This document shows, one piece after another, positions 35,970 to 45,700 of a DNA stretch of 64,000 bases. The stretch spans positions 1-64,000 of the forward strand of contig JAFTTJ010000017.1 of assembly GCA_017466825.1 (NCBI GenBank), in the 5' to 3' direction. This stretch comes from Clostridia bacterium. GTDB taxonomy: Bacteria > Bacillota > Clostridia > Christensenellales > Borkfalkiaceae. Every line of letters begins with the position of its first letter. Position 1 is the first letter of the stretch. The notes under the pieces were generated by a model, which was not told the origin of the DNA, did not search any database, and saw only the letters and a program-made list of their open reading frames with translations. Made by a program: the position numbers and the translations under genes.

Positions 35970-36158
35970 ATGGTAGATATTGACAGAATAAATTTCCTTG
36001 CTCGAAAATCCCGTGCGGAAGGGCTTACCGAAGAAGAAAAAGCCGAACAACAAAAACTCCGTAGAGAGTATATTGACAGCGTGGTAGGCAATTTAAAAGC
36101 GTCGCTTGACAACACCTACGTCGTTGACGAAAACGGAAACAAGAAAAAACTCCATTAA
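35970..36158 (+). CDS. DUF896 (YnzC-like) protein
   Basis: A 62-residue helical protein: INFLARKSRAEGLTEEEKAE, QQKLRREYIDSVVGNLK and a short polar tail. This is the full DUF896 pattern. The Bacillus relative YnzC is SOS-linked, but no LexA site is visible here. It is a single gene with promoter and terminator. Confidence 0.9.
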   Translation: MVDIDRINFLARKSRAEGLTEEEKAEQQKLRREYIDSVVGNLKASLDNTYVVDENGNKKKLH

Positions 36159-36167
36159 AATCTCAAT

Positions 36168-36198
36168 TTAGCCGTGGCTATGCCACGGCTAATTTTTT
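36168..36198 (+). terminator. terminator of the DUF896 gene
   Basis: The 11-bp stem TTAGCCGTGGC/GCCACGGCTAA has a three-base loop followed by six T residues. Confidence 0.95.
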
Positions 36199-36266
36199 AC
36201 CGCTAAAATAAGTATACCAAATACGGGGGGGAGTTGTAAACCGTTTTTGTAAAATTGCCATAAAAA

Positions 36267-36287
36267 AAAGGATACAAGGTATCCTTT
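36267..36287 (-). terminator. terminator of the phosphoesterase gene
   Basis: AAAGGATAC/GTATCCTTT stem, three-base loop, followed by a run of T residues on the minus strand. Confidence 0.88.
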
Positions 36288-36324
36288 AATTATATTTTAG
36301 ACCGTTTAGCGAATAGAGCGTGTG

Positions 36325-37014
36325 TTAAAGTTTTAATTCAATTCCTAAAATAGAGTGGATTTCCTGAACCCTTCTTCTTGGTAAAGAATCGTCATAATTA
36401 ACGATAATCGACTTATAGACCACTTTTTCAGGCGTAACGTCCACTATTCCGTAACGAGCGACATCCTTTTCGAGCATATTGCCGAGAGTACCGAAGTTAA
36501 GGTAATACTTGCCGTCTATTTCAGTAAGCGAACCCGTATGCTCGTGCCCAAATAGAAAAATATCGCCGTCAAGCCCTTTGAAAAGACTTTTCACCTGCTC
36601 TTCGCTTGGCAGATAAATCAAATCTTTAAACCTACCCCTTTCGTTTTTTGGATAATGGAATGCGACGATTTTTTTACCGCAATCTTCAAAAGTTAAAACG
36701 GGGGGAAGATCTTGTAAAAACGCCTTTGCGCTCCTAGTTAAAAGGCGTTGTTGCCATCTAAACATTTTAAGCCTTGAATCGCATACGGGAACTTTATTTA
36801 AATCGAGCGTAGCAAACATATCGTGATTGCCCTTTACGCATAAAATATCACCCCTAGCGCGGATGAGTTGCACCGTTTCTTCGGGGTATGCGCCGTTGCC
36901 TACGACATCGCCAAGGCAAATTATTTTGTCCACGTTTTGCTTATCGATTTCACTTAGTGCGGCCTTTAAAGCAAATACGTTTGAGTGAACGTCTGTAATT
37001 ACTGCATATCTCAT
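36325..37014 (-). CDS. metallophosphoesterase (YfcE/DR1281-like)
   Basis: A 229-residue calcineurin-like phosphoesterase. All metal motifs are present: DVHSN near residue 8, GDVVGNG at about 38-44, GNHDM near 68, HYP at about 120 and GHEHTG near 157. The substrate is unknown. The ATG at 37014 gives the family's MRYAVITDVHSN start. It lies exactly six bases after a TATAAT box, so the mRNA is predicted to be leaderless. A copy of the dispersed CRACTTATAG motif lies inside the C-terminal coding region. Confidence 0.88.
   Translation of the reverse strand: MRYAVITDVHSNVFALKAALSEIDKQNVDKIICLGDVVGNGAYPEETVQLIRARGDILCVKGNHDMFATLDLNKVPVCDSRLKMFRWQQRLLTRSAKAFLQDLPPVLTFEDCGKKIVAFHYPKNERGRFKDLIYLPSEEQVKSLFKGLDGDIFLFGHEHTGSLTEIDGKYYLNFGTLGNMLEKDVARYGIVDVTPEKVVYKSIIVNYDDSLPRRRVQEIHSILGIELKL
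36409..36418 (+). repeat. dispersed CRACTTATAG motif, copy 7
   Basis: GATAATCGACTTATAGACC followed by ACTTTTT, inside the coding region of the phosphoesterase (antisense to it). Confidence 0.6.
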
Positions 37015-37020
37015 AGACTT

Positions 37021-37049
37021 ATTATACACTAAAACTCTTTACATTGCAA
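37021..37049 (-). promoter_or_regulatory. phosphoesterase promoter, leaderless geometry
   Basis: On the minus strand, TTGCAA and TATAAT are spaced 17 bases apart, and the -10 box ends six bases before the ATG. No ribosome-binding site precedes the ATG. Confidence 0.75.
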
Positions 37050-37113
37050 TAAAATATACAAACTTTACTGACTTTAAGTGTGATTTTTCCTGCTATTTTT
37101 AGCACAAGTTGGG

Positions 37114-37123
37114 CTATAAGTCG
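37114..37123 (-). repeat. dispersed CRACTTATAG motif, copy 8
   Basis: Minus-strand AATAATCGACTTATAGCCC, between the phosphoesterase promoter and the XRE terminator. Confidence 0.6.
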
Positions 37124-37142
37124 ATTATTTAACTTTTTAGTA

Positions 37143-37181
37143 AATAAGGCGGAGCGATAAATTCTATCGCTCCGCCTTATT
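37143..37181. terminator. terminator of the XRE gene
   Basis: The 17-bp stem AATAAGGCGGAGCGATA and its complement has a five-base loop; T-rich on both sides. Confidence 0.9.
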
Positions 37182-37195
37182 TATTACGCCTTAGT

Positions 37196-37840
37196 TTAAT
37201 CCTTTTTATCTTCATCTGAACAGTTGTCGTCGCCATTTGAAAGGACTTTCTTTTGCCAAGACAACTTTCCGCAATTAGGACATTTCATATATCTAGTTCT
37301 GCCATAGTGCATTGCCATAAATACACTTTTATATTCAGGCACGTGTTTATGACCGCATTTTTCGCAATGATAATATCCTGCCGTCTGCTCTATTTTTATC
37401 ATAAACGGCGTTGCAACTAACAAGGGAATAAGTCCTACTAGAATAAGGACAATTCTCAGCCACTCGTCAATTGGGGCGTATGCGGCAATCATACAGCATG
37501 TAAGCATTACGGCTACGAGAATTACGCCTAAAACAATTTCCACCGTAAGTAGTCTTTTGTCCGCTTCTTCTTTTTGCTTTACCGTTTCAAGTAAAGTTTG
37601 CTCTAATTTTTCGTTTCTGTTTTCCATTGATACTCTCTCCCCACACAATAAGTCTTGCACGTTTATACCTAATATTTCGCAAAGTTCGAGCATTATGGAC
37701 GTATCGGGCATTGATTTTCCGTTTTCCCACTTAGATACCGCTCTGTCGCTTACGTTTAGTTTTTCGGCAAGTTGTGATTGTGTTAAATTTTTAGTCTTTC
37801 GGTTTTCGGCAATAAATTTACCGATTTTTATTTGATCCAT
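37196..37840 (-). CDS. XRE regulator with two membrane helices and a zinc ribbon
   Basis: A 214-residue protein: an N-terminal Cro/CI helix-turn-helix (about 6-62, LAEKLNVSDRAVSKWENGKS), a coiled linker, two membrane helices (about 98-120 and 127-147), and a cytoplasmic zinc ribbon (CEKCGHKH then CPNCGKLSW). This architecture places a repressor at the membrane. The signal it senses is unknown. The CAACG-TAC-CGTTG palindrome 45 bp upstream could be its own operator. Confidence 0.8.
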   Translation of the reverse strand: MDQIKIGKFIAENRKTKNLTQSQLAEKLNVSDRAVSKWENGKSMPDTSIMLELCEILGINVQDLLCGERVSMENRNEKLEQTLLETVKQKEEADKRLLTVEIVLGVILVAVMLTCCMIAAYAPIDEWLRIVLILVGLIPLLVATPFMIKIEQTAGYYHCEKCGHKHVPEYKSVFMAMHYGRTRYMKCPNCGKLSWQKKVLSNGDDNCSDEDKKD

Positions 37841-37884
37841 CGTTACCTCCTTGACTGTATTTTATTATATTTTTAGACAAAAAA

Positions 37885-37897
37885 CAACGTACCGTTG
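37885..37897. promoter_or_regulatory. possible XRE operator palindrome
   Basis: CAACG-TAC-CGTTG, just upstream of a TATAAT box (minus strand) of the XRE gene. The rest of the 227-bp gap to the rpsI terminator is AT-rich and shows only a small TCTAC/GTAGA hairpin. Confidence 0.4.
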
Positions 37898-38067
37898 GTT
37901 GAGTTTGGAGAGTTTTTACTCTACTTTCGGTAGAATTTTTGAAATAAAGACAAAATTTTGATTTTACTCTTTAATATTTCACTTTTTGCTTTAATTAAAT
38001 TATACCACAAGACAAATAAATATACAATTATTCTTTTTGTTTCTCCCACTTGTTTTAAGCAAAAAAA

Positions 38068-38092
38068 CAGCACCCACGAAAAGTGAGTGCTG
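38068..38092 (-). terminator. terminator of rplM-rpsI
   Basis: CAGCACTCAC/GTGGGTGCTG stem (one G-U pair) with a five-base loop and seven T residues on the minus strand. Confidence 0.92.
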
Positions 38093-38114
38093 AAATTTTT
38101 GATAAGATAAGAAA

Positions 38115-38528
38115 TTATCTCTTTGAGAATTGGGGAGCACGTCTTGCTTTCTTTAAGCCGTACTTCTTTCTTTCCTTCATTCTGGGGTCACGAGTTAAGT
38201 AACCTTCTTTCTTAAGGGTTGCGCGAAGTTCAGGTTCTGCAACGATAAGCGCTCTAGAAATACCGTGGCGGATTGCGCCTGCTTGACCGGTAAATCCACC
38301 GCCTTGTACGTTTACGAAAACGTCGTACTTACTTTCGGTTTGGGTAAGAACAAGGGGTTGTCTGATAATAAGTTTTAAAGTGTCGAGATCGCAATATTCG
38401 TCGATACTTCTTTTGTTAATAGTGATAGCACCGTTTCCACCGGGGATAAGTCTTACTCTTGCAACAGCGCTCTTTCTTCTGCCTGTTCCCCAGTATTGGA
38501 GTTTCTTTTTAACAGATACTTTTGCCAT
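38115..38528 (-). CDS. rpsI: 30S ribosomal protein S9
   Basis: S9 (137 residues), whose C-terminal tail reaches the P-site tRNA anticodon. It shows [34 protein letters not shown] and the end RRAPQFSKR (family ends in SKR). It lies directly after rplM, 18 bases apart. Confidence 0.97.
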   Translation of the reverse strand: MAKVSVKKKLQYWGTGRRKSAVARVRLIPGGNGAITINKRSIDEYCDLDTLKLIIRQPLVLTQTESKYDVFVNVQGGGFTGQAGAIRHGISRALIVAEPELRATLKKEGYLTRDPRMKERKKYGLKKARRAPQFSKR

Positions 38529-38546
38529 AATACTTTATTCCTCCGA

Positions 38547-38981
38547 TTATTTGCTAAGTTCTAAAACTTTGGGTTGTTGTGCTTGATGAGAGTGTTCTCC
38601 ACCCTTGTAAACTCTGAGTTTAGTAATCATTTGTCTGCCAAGGCTGTTCTTAGGAAGCATGCCTTTGATTGCTTCGTAAACTACTACGTCAGATTTCTTT
38701 GCCATCATATCTTTGTAAGGGGTTTGCTTTAATCCGCCGATATAACCGGTGTGGTAAGTATACATTTTTTGTTCAAGTTTCTTACCGGTTAAAACAACCT
38801 TATCACAGTTTAATACTATAACGAAATCGCCAGTGTCAACGTTGGGGGTAAAAGTAGGCTTATGCTTACCGCGTAATACGCTAGCAACTTGAGATGCAAG
38901 TCTACCAAGCGTCATACCCGAAGCGTCTACGACGAACCATTCTCTTTTAACTTCGTGGCTTTTTGCCATAAAACTCTTCAT
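38547..38981 (-). CDS. rplM: 50S ribosomal protein L13
   Basis: L13 (144 residues), an early assembly protein. It shows [20 protein letters not shown] and the signature [22 protein letters not shown]. The leader RNA just upstream matches the L13 leader that mediates feedback in Bacillota. An upstream Met three codons earlier than [11 protein letters not shown] makes the exact start uncertain. Confidence 0.97.
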   Translation of the reverse strand: MKSFMAKSHEVKREWFVVDASGMTLGRLASQVASVLRGKHKPTFTPNVDTGDFVIVLNCDKVVLTGKKLEQKMYTYHTGYIGGLKQTPYKDMMAKKSDVVVYEAIKGMLPKNSLGRQMITKLRVYKGGEHSHQAQQPKVLELSK

Positions 38982-39011
38982 GATTTTTCTCCAATTTTAT
39001 AATAATTAGTT

Positions 39012-39070
39012 TATATAAAGGTTGCGTCGCCGTCCAAGGGGCTAGTTCTTCGAGCGCACGTTTCCTTATA
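39012..39070 (-). ncRNA. L13 (rplM) leader RNA
   Basis: On the minus strand, TATAAGGAAACGTGCGCTCG, an ACTAGCCCCTTGGACGG core and CGACGCAACCTTTATA lie between promoter and rplM. The outer arms TATAAGG and CCTTTATA pair. The ACTAGCCCCTTGGACGG core is the recognisable heart of the Bacillota L13 leader, the binding site for feedback by L13. Assignment is from memory of the family. Confidence 0.75.
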
Positions 39071-39081
39071 ATCGCCAAAAT

Positions 39082-39110
39082 ATTTTATTAAATTACAATC
39101 AATTTGTCAA
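39082..39110 (-). promoter_or_regulatory. rplM-rpsI promoter
   Basis: On the minus strand, TTGACA and TAAAAT are spaced 17 bases apart, immediately before the L13 leader and 29 bp after the truA stop. Confidence 0.88.
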
Positions 39111-39138
39111 GCGTTTTTACCGCCTTTTCAAATTTTTA

Positions 39139-39873
39139 TTAACAATATTCTACGTTTACTAGGGTTAAACCCCTTGGGGGCATGGTTGCGCCCGCTTTTT
39201 TACGATTTTTTGAAAGAATAACGCTATCCATTTCGTCGGGACTGATTTTACCAAGTCCAACTGCTACGAGCGTACCTGCCATAATGCGCACCATATTATA
39301 TAAAAAACCGTTTCCGCAAACGGTAAATATTATTTGCTCGCCACAACTTTCAACGCTAGCCGAATAAATTTCCCTTACGGTATCTTTAACGTCCGACCCC
39401 GTAGATGAAAAACCTATAAAATCGTGCGCGCCGATAAATTTTTGGCACGCCTTTTGCATTGCCGAAATATCTAGCGGAAATTCCACCCTTGCGCTATATC
39501 TGTCGATAAGCGGACGGGGATGCTTGCTTTGATAAACGCTATAACGGTAAGTCTTGCGCTTTGCGGAAAATCTTGCGTGCATTTCGCTATCCACTTTATA
39601 ACTTTCAACAACCTTTACGTCTTCGGGCAAAAACTGATTTAAAGCGCTTGCAAACTTTTCAGCGGGGATACTGCTTTGCGTATCGAAATGAGCGACTTGA
39701 CCGAGCGCGTGTACACCGCTGTCCGTCCTACCGCTACCCGTTATACAAACGTCTTCACCCGTAAGGGATAAAATAGCCTTTTCTACAACCTGCTGAACGC
39801 TTAGACCGTTGGGCTGAATTTGCCAACCGCAATAATTAGTTCCGTCGTACTCAATTTTTAAAAAAACTCTCAT
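39139..39873 (-). CDS. truA: tRNA pseudouridine synthase A
   Basis: Makes pseudouridine at positions 38-40 of the tRNA anticodon arm (244 residues). The catalytic Asp lies in ITGSGRTDSGVHALGQ near residue 52. Other landmarks are EYDGTNYCGWQIQPNGLSVQ at the start and FLYNMVRIMAGTLVAVG. It follows ecfT by nine bases, and an ATATAAGTCG variant of the dispersed motif overlaps its start codon. Confidence 0.95.
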   Translation of the reverse strand: MRVFLKIEYDGTNYCGWQIQPNGLSVQQVVEKAILSLTGEDVCITGSGRTDSGVHALGQVAHFDTQSSIPAEKFASALNQFLPEDVKVVESYKVDSEMHARFSAKRKTYRYSVYQSKHPRPLIDRYSARVEFPLDISAMQKACQKFIGAHDFIGFSSTGSDVKDTVREIYSASVESCGEQIIFTVCGNGFLYNMVRIMAGTLVAVGLGKISPDEMDSVILSKNRKKAGATMPPRGLTLVNVEYC

Positions 39874-39880
39874 ATAAGTC
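39871..39880 (-). repeat. dispersed CRACTTATAG motif, variant copy 9
   Basis: Minus-strand TTAATCGACTTATATGAG, one base different from the core, and supplying the truA start codon. Confidence 0.45.
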
Positions 39881-39882
39881 GA

Positions 39883-40719
39883 TTAACTCCATAAACTTGC
39901 GATTAGCGCCCAAAGTTGCGCGCCGTAAATATTGAATAAAATTACCCCTGCAATAAGGGCGCAAACTATTAAAAACGCCACTAAATCTCTCACTCCAAAA
40001 GTGAGTTTTTTATACTTAGTTCTAACCTTGCTACCCGAATAACACCTTGCGTCCATAGCGTCGCCGAGTTCGTCGCCACGGCGAAAAGCGCTTATCAAAA
40101 GGGGTATTAACACGGGAATTAAAGCCTTTGCCCTAGATATTATATTTCCGCTATCAAAGTCCGCTCCCCTTGCCTTTTGAGCGTTGATTATTCTCTCCGT
40201 TTCGTTGGCAAGCGTGGGGATAGATCTAAGCGCGATAGACATTATAAGCGCTAAATCGTGCACGGGAAATTTGATTAGTTTTAATGGGGAAAGCAAACTC
40301 TCGATGCCGTCCGTCAAACTTACGGGGGTGGTCGTTAACGTGAGTAGCGAACTGCCCATAACCAAACTTACGAGCCTGAGCGCTAAAAAGCCCGCCGAAA
40401 AAAGCCCTTCGAGATAGATTATCCAAAACAGATGGGTATCCCCTTCCTTGGGCGCGTAAAACAATATATTAAGTAGCGCCGTGAAAACCACTAAGAAAAT
40501 TATGCCTTTTATGCTCTTTAAAATAGACGTAAACGGCACGCCCGAAAAAATTACGGCAACCGCTAAAAACAGCAATGACAAAGCGAGCCCAAAGAAATTT
40601 TGAGCCACGAATATCATTACTATATACGCGATTAAAAGCAGTATTTTCGTCCTTGGATCTAACTTGTGTACGAAAGAATTAGACGGATAATACTGACCGA
40701 AAGTTACGTCAGAAAGCAT
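39883..40719 (-). CDS. ecfT: ECF transporter transmembrane protein EcfT
   Basis: The shared membrane component of group II energy-coupling-factor vitamin and metal transporters (278 residues). Several hydrophobic helices are followed by a coupling region with the two Ala-Arg-Gly-type motifs, here INAQKARGADFDSG and GDAMDARCYSG, which contact the ATPases. Separate S-components for each vitamin are expected elsewhere. It is in one operon with ecfA1-ecfA2 and truA. Confidence 0.94.
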   Translation of the reverse strand: MLSDVTFGQYYPSNSFVHKLDPRTKILLLIAYIVMIFVAQNFFGLALSLLFLAVAVIFSGVPFTSILKSIKGIIFLVVFTALLNILFYAPKEGDTHLFWIIYLEGLFSAGFLALRLVSLVMGSSLLTLTTTPVSLTDGIESLLSPLKLIKFPVHDLALIMSIALRSIPTLANETERIINAQKARGADFDSGNIISRAKALIPVLIPLLISAFRRGDELGDAMDARCYSGSKVRTKYKKLTFGVRDLVAFLIVCALIAGVILFNIYGAQLWALIASLWS

Positions 40720-40741
40720 ATAATTTACCTAAAAAGTCGGT

Positions 40742-40751
40742 CTATAAGCCG
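40742..40751 (-). repeat. dispersed CRACTTATAG motif, variant copy 10
   Basis: Minus-strand AAACGGCTTATAGACCGAC followed by TTTTT, between ecfA2 and ecfT. The changed CGG is matched by CCG on the other side. Confidence 0.45.
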
Positions 40752-40787
40752 TTTATTTATTGTTTTTACGCCAAATAGCGGTAAAAT

Positions 40788-41660
40788 TTATTTATTGTTT
40801 TTATAATGACTTGCTATCTTTTCGATAAAGTCTTTTTGGGTGAAATCGGTGTCGATATCAACGCCGATTTTTTTAAGTTCGTCGGTTAAAAAACTAGTAA
40901 CGGGCACGCCAAGGCGAAGGTCGTTCATCTGTTCTACATTTTTAAAGACTTCTTCGGGCTTGCCCTTAAAGACTATCTGCCCTTCCGAAAAAACGGCTAC
41001 GTCCGTACAGTTTTCGCACACTTCGTCCATATCGTGAGAAACGATAACTATCGTCTTTACCCTTTTGCTATCGTGAAGTTTATGAAGTAGCGCCATGAGT
41101 TCGTTTTTGCCTGCGGGATCAAGCCCTGCAACGGGCTCGTCCAAGACTAAAACTTCGGGGTTGGAAACTAAGACGCCTGCTATCGCAACCCTTCTCTTTT
41201 GTCCCCCCGAAAGATCTAACGGGGACTTATCTAGATATTCCGCCCCTAACCCAAGTAGCGAAAGCGCGCCGAAAACGGCGGTTTTAACTTCGTCCGGTTG
41301 AGCGTCGGGAAAAAAGTTCCTATAACCGAAAGCGACATCTTCAAAGACCGTTTCGGCAAAGAGTTGGTATTCGGGATATTGAAAGACCATCCCGACCTTT
41401 GCCCTAAGTTCTTTATAGCGTTTTTTAACTTCTTTTTGCTTGCCCGAAAGGTCGATATCGCCGACGGTGAGCCTGCCGTTTTCAACGGGGATAAGCCCGT
41501 TTAAATGTTGTATAAAGGTAGATTTACCGCTACCCGTATGCCCTATTATACCAAAGAAACTGCCTTCTTCAATGGTGAGCGAAACGTCCTTTAAGGCGTC
41601 TACGGCAAACTTACTCTTTTTATTGTAAGTAAAGTTTAAATTTTCCGCAACAATTCGCAT
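40788..41660 (-). CDS. ecfA2: ECF transporter ATPase EcfA2
   Basis: The second ATPase of the ECF module (290 residues). Walker A is GHTGSGKSTFIQ near residue 38, the Q-loop is GMVFQYPEYQLF, the signature is LSGGQKRRVAIAG, Walker B is VLVLDEPVAGLDP and the H-loop is IVSHDMDEV. Its start overlaps the end of ecfA1 by 25 bases, so the two are translationally coupled. Confidence 0.95.
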   Translation of the reverse strand: MRIVAENLNFTYNKKSKFAVDALKDVSLTIEEGSFFGIIGHTGSGKSTFIQHLNGLIPVENGRLTVGDIDLSGKQKEVKKRYKELRAKVGMVFQYPEYQLFAETVFEDVAFGYRNFFPDAQPDEVKTAVFGALSLLGLGAEYLDKSPLDLSGGQKRRVAIAGVLVSNPEVLVLDEPVAGLDPAGKNELMALLHKLHDSKRVKTIVIVSHDMDEVCENCTDVAVFSEGQIVFKGKPEEVFKNVEQMNDLRLGVPVTSFLTDELKKIGVDIDTDFTQKDFIEKIASHYKNNK

Positions 41661-42478
41661 AATCTTTCCGAAAGGCTCTCCTTGGTAAGTATTCCGTCGC
41701 CGAGCGGTAAACCCGCCTTTTTTAAACTCTCGGCGATTTTTGCAGACCTTGGCAGTTCAAGTCCGCACTCGGCAATTATATCCTTTTTAGCAAAGATTTC
41801 GTCGGGCGAGCCCTGAGCCTTTACGACTCCGTCACCCAAAATCAAAACTTCGTCGGCTTCGACGGCTTCGTCCATATAGTGTGTTATATCGATAACCGTC
41901 ATGCCCTTTTCTTTATTCAAAGTCCTTACGACGTGCATAACTTCTTGTCTACCCTTTGGGTCGAGCATCGAAGTGGATTCGTCTAAAATTAAAATATCGG
42001 GTGAAATTGCTATCGCGCCCGCGATTGCAACCCTTTGCTTTTGTCCGCCCGAAAGCCTTGCTACCTGACTATCTCTAAACCCTTCCGTGCCGGTAACTTT
42101 TAAGGCAAAGTCTATGCGCTTTTTAATCTCTTCTCTGTCGAGCCCTATATTTTCAGGTCCGAAAGCAACGTCGTCTTCAACGATAGACGCAATTTGTTGA
42201 TTGTCGGGATTTTGAAAGACCATGCCCGCCCTTTTTCTTATCTCAAACAAATTGTCTTTTTCCGCCGTGCTCATTCCAAATACGGTAACCGTGCCTTCGT
42301 TGGGGATTAAAAGCCCGTTGATGAGTTTTGCGCACGTAGATTTACCGCTACCGTTTCTGCCGAGTAGCGCCACGAAAGAGCCTTGTTTTATGGTGAGTGA
42401 AAAGTTTTTTAAAACTTCGCTACGGCCGTCTTCGCTTCCGTAGGAAAAACTCACGTTTTTAAATTCAATAGCCTGCAT
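41636..42478 (-). CDS. ecfA1: ECF transporter ATPase EcfA1
   Basis: The first ATPase of the ECF module (280 residues). Walker A is GRNGSGKSTCAK, the Q-loop is GMVFQNPDNQQIAS, the signature is LSGGQKQRVAIAG, Walker B is ILILDESTSMLDP and the H-loop is DITHYMDEA. Walker B has Glu followed by Ser, typical of EcfA1. In Bacillota this gene usually follows rplQ; here it heads an operon displaced by about 42 kb. Confidence 0.95.
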   Translation of the reverse strand: MQAIEFKNVSFSYGSEDGRSEVLKNFSLTIKQGSFVALLGRNGSGKSTCAKLINGLLIPNEGTVTVFGMSTAEKDNLFEIRKRAGMVFQNPDNQQIASIVEDDVAFGPENIGLDREEIKKRIDFALKVTGTEGFRDSQVARLSGGQKQRVAIAGAIAISPDILILDESTSMLDPKGRQEVMHVVRTLNKEKGMTVIDITHYMDEAVEADEVLILGDGVVKAQGSPDEIFAKKDIIAECGLELPRSAKIAESLKKAGLPLGDGILTKESLSERLCELLRKI

Positions 42479-42617
42479 AACTGATATTATAACACATAAC
42501 CCCGATTTTTAACAAGCGTTTTCACACCATAGGCGGGCGCTTGGAAAAATTTTAATTTTTTTTCTTTAAAAATAAGTAATTTTATAATAAAATTTACTAA
42601 ATTTTTTCACTTTTTTA

Positions 42618-42646
42618 TTGACTTAAAATATTTAATGTTTTATAAT
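42618..42646 (+). promoter_or_regulatory. promoter of pyruvate:ferredoxin oxidoreductase
   Basis: TTGACT and TATAAT with a 17-base spacer, giving a leader of about 80 nt. A GGAGG ribosome-binding site lies at 42723-42727. Confidence 0.9.
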
Positions 42647-42735
42647 ATATAAGGTTTATGATGCGAGCGGAAATTTCGCCGTGTAAAAACCACTAATTTA
42701 TCAAAAATTTATTATTATATACGGAGGTTACTTAA

Positions 42736-45700
42736 ATGAAAGTAATGACTATCGACGGTAATACCGCTGCGAGCCACGTTGCGTACGCATTCTCTGAAGT
42801 AGCGGCAATTTACCCCATCACCCCGTCTTCGCCTATGGCGGAAGTTGCGGACGAATGGGCAACTGTTGGCAGAACTAACATGTTCGGACAAACCTTAAGA
42901 CTTGCTGAAATGCAATCTGAAGCAGGCGCTGCAGGCGCAGTTCACGGCGCTCTTTCGGCAGGCGCTTTGACCGTAACTTATACGGCTTCGCAAGGCTTGC
43001 TCCTTATGATTCCCAACATGTACAAAATCTCAGGCGAACTTCTTCCTTGCGTATTCCACGTAAGCGCAAGAGCGCTCGCTGCTCATTCTCTCAACATTTT
43101 CGGCGACCACTCTGACGTTATGGCGTGCCGTCAAACGGGTTTTGCAATGCTTGCGTCTAACTCTGTTCAAGAAGTTATGGACCTTGCTCTCGTTGCTCAC
43201 CTTTCAACCTTAAAATCAAAAGTTCCTTTCCTTCACTTCTTCGACGGTTTCAGAACTAGCCACGAAGTTTCTAAGATTGAAGCTATCGACTACGAAGATA
43301 TGAAGAAACTCGTAGATATGAAAGATATCGAAGATTTCAGAAGCAGAGCGCTTAACCCCGATCACCCCATCCAAAAGGGTACGGCTCAAAACAGCGACAC
43401 CTACTTCCAAAACAGAGAAACTGCTAATAAATACTACGAAGCAACCCCCGCAATCGTACAAAAGATGATGGACAAAGTTTCTGCTTTAACGGGTAGAAGT
43501 TATCACCTTTTCGATTACGTAGGCGCTCCTGACGCTGAAAACGTTATCGTAGTTATGGGTAGCGGCGCTGACGCTATTGAAGAAACTATCAACAAGATGA
43601 ACGCTGAAGGTCACAAAGTCGGCGTTGTTAAGGTAAGACTTTATAGACCTTTCGCAACCAAGGCTTTCTTAAAGGCTCTTCCCAAGACTACCAAGAAGAT
43701 CGCAGTTTTAGACAGAACTAAAGAACCCGGCTCTTTGGGCGAACCTTTATATCTCGACGTTTGCTCGGCGCTCTTTGAAAACGGCAAGAAGAAGATTAAA
43801 GTCGTTGGCGGTAGATACGGTCTTGGCTCGAAGGAATTCAATCCTTCTATGATTTACGCCGTTTATAAAAACCTTGAACAGGCTAACCCCAAGAATCACT
43901 TCACCGTTGGTATTTACGACGACGTTACCAACACTTCTCTCGACTTTAGCACTCAATACAACGCCGCTCCTGCAGGCACGGTAAGTTGTAAATTCTACGG
44001 TCTTGGCTCTGACGGTACCGTAGGCGCTAACAAAAACTCAATTAAGATTATCGGTGACCATACCGATATGTACGCTCAAGGTTACTTCTTCTACGACTCG
44101 AAGAAATCTGGCGGTATCACCGTTTCTCACCTTCGTTTTGGTAAGACTCCTATTCAATCTTCTTACCTTATCGACGCTGCAGACTTTATCGCTTGTTCAC
44201 AACCTTCGTACGTAACTAGATACGACATGGTAACCGACCTTAAAGACGGTGGTAAATTCCTTCTTAACTGCGAATGGAACACCCCCGAACTTCTCGCTAA
44301 AAACCTTCCCGCAACCATGAAGCAAACGCTCGCTAAGAAGAACGCTAAACTCTTCGTTATCGACGCAATTAAGATTGCTCAAGCAATCGGCCTTGGCGGA
44401 AGAACCAACGCTATCATGCAAGCGGCTTTCTTTAAGATCAACCCCGAAATCATGCCTTACGCTGAAGCGGAAGACTGGATGAAACAATACGTTAAGAAGT
44501 CTTACGGCAAGAAGGGCGACGCAGTAGTTAACATGAACTACGCCGCTATCGACAAGGCTTCTTCTGAACTCGTTGAAATCGCTATCCCTGCAGATTGGGC
44601 TACCGCTACCGACGGCGCTGCTCCTGCAAAAGTAGCAGACGACAAGTACTTTAAAGAAGTAGTTCACCCCATCCTTACCTTAAAGGGCGATAAACTCCCC
44701 TCTTCTGCATTTAACGCTGACGGTTCAGTTCCCACCGGTACTACTAGATTTGAAAAGCGTGGCGTAGCAGTTAAAATCCCTGCATGGAACGCAGATAACT
44801 GTATCCAATGTAACCAATGCGCTTTCGTATGTCCGCACGCTTGTTACCGTCCTGTTCTCGTTAAAGAAGGTAGCGAAAGACCTGCAACCTTCAAGACCAA
44901 AGCCGCTATCGGCATGAAAGGCTACGAATATAGAATGCAAGTAAGTCCGCTCGACTGTATGGGTTGTGAAGTTTGCGCTACCGTATGTCCTACCAAGGAA
45001 GACAAGAGAGCAATCACTATGGTTACTCTTGACTCAGTAGTTGCTGAAGAAACCGTAAACTACGAATTCAGCGAAACCGTACCCGCTGTTGACACTTCCG
45101 TATTTAAACCCACTACCGTAAAGGGCTCTCAATTCAACAAGCCTTTATTCGAGTTCTCGGGCGCATGCGCAGGCTGCGGCGAAACTCCTTATATTAAAGT
45201 TATTACTCAACTCTTCGGTGATAGAATGGTAGTTGCCAACGCAACCGGTTGTTCGTCTATTTACGGCGGATCTTCACCCACCTGTCCTTACACCAAGAAC
45301 GCTGAAGGCAAAGGTCCTGCTTGGGCTAACAGTTTGTTTGAAGACAACGCTGAATACGGCTACGGCTTTAACCTTGCTTACACTCAAAGACGCGCTAAAC
45401 TTGCCGACGCTATGAGAAGAGCGCTTGAACTCAACCTTCGCGGAAGAGTTGGCGACGCTTTCAAACTTTGGCTTGAAAACAAGAAGAGCGCAGATATCAC
45501 CAAGCAAGTTGCTAAGACTTTGGAAATTGCTCTTCCTTCTGCAATCAAGAACAACAAGGGCGAACTTAAAGAAATCCTTAAAGAAGTTGAAGCAAGCCTT
45601 GACTGCGTAATCAAAAAGTCTATTTGGATTATCGGTGGTGACGGTTGGGCTTACGATATCGGTTACGGCGGTCTTGACCACGTACTCGCAATGGGTGAAG

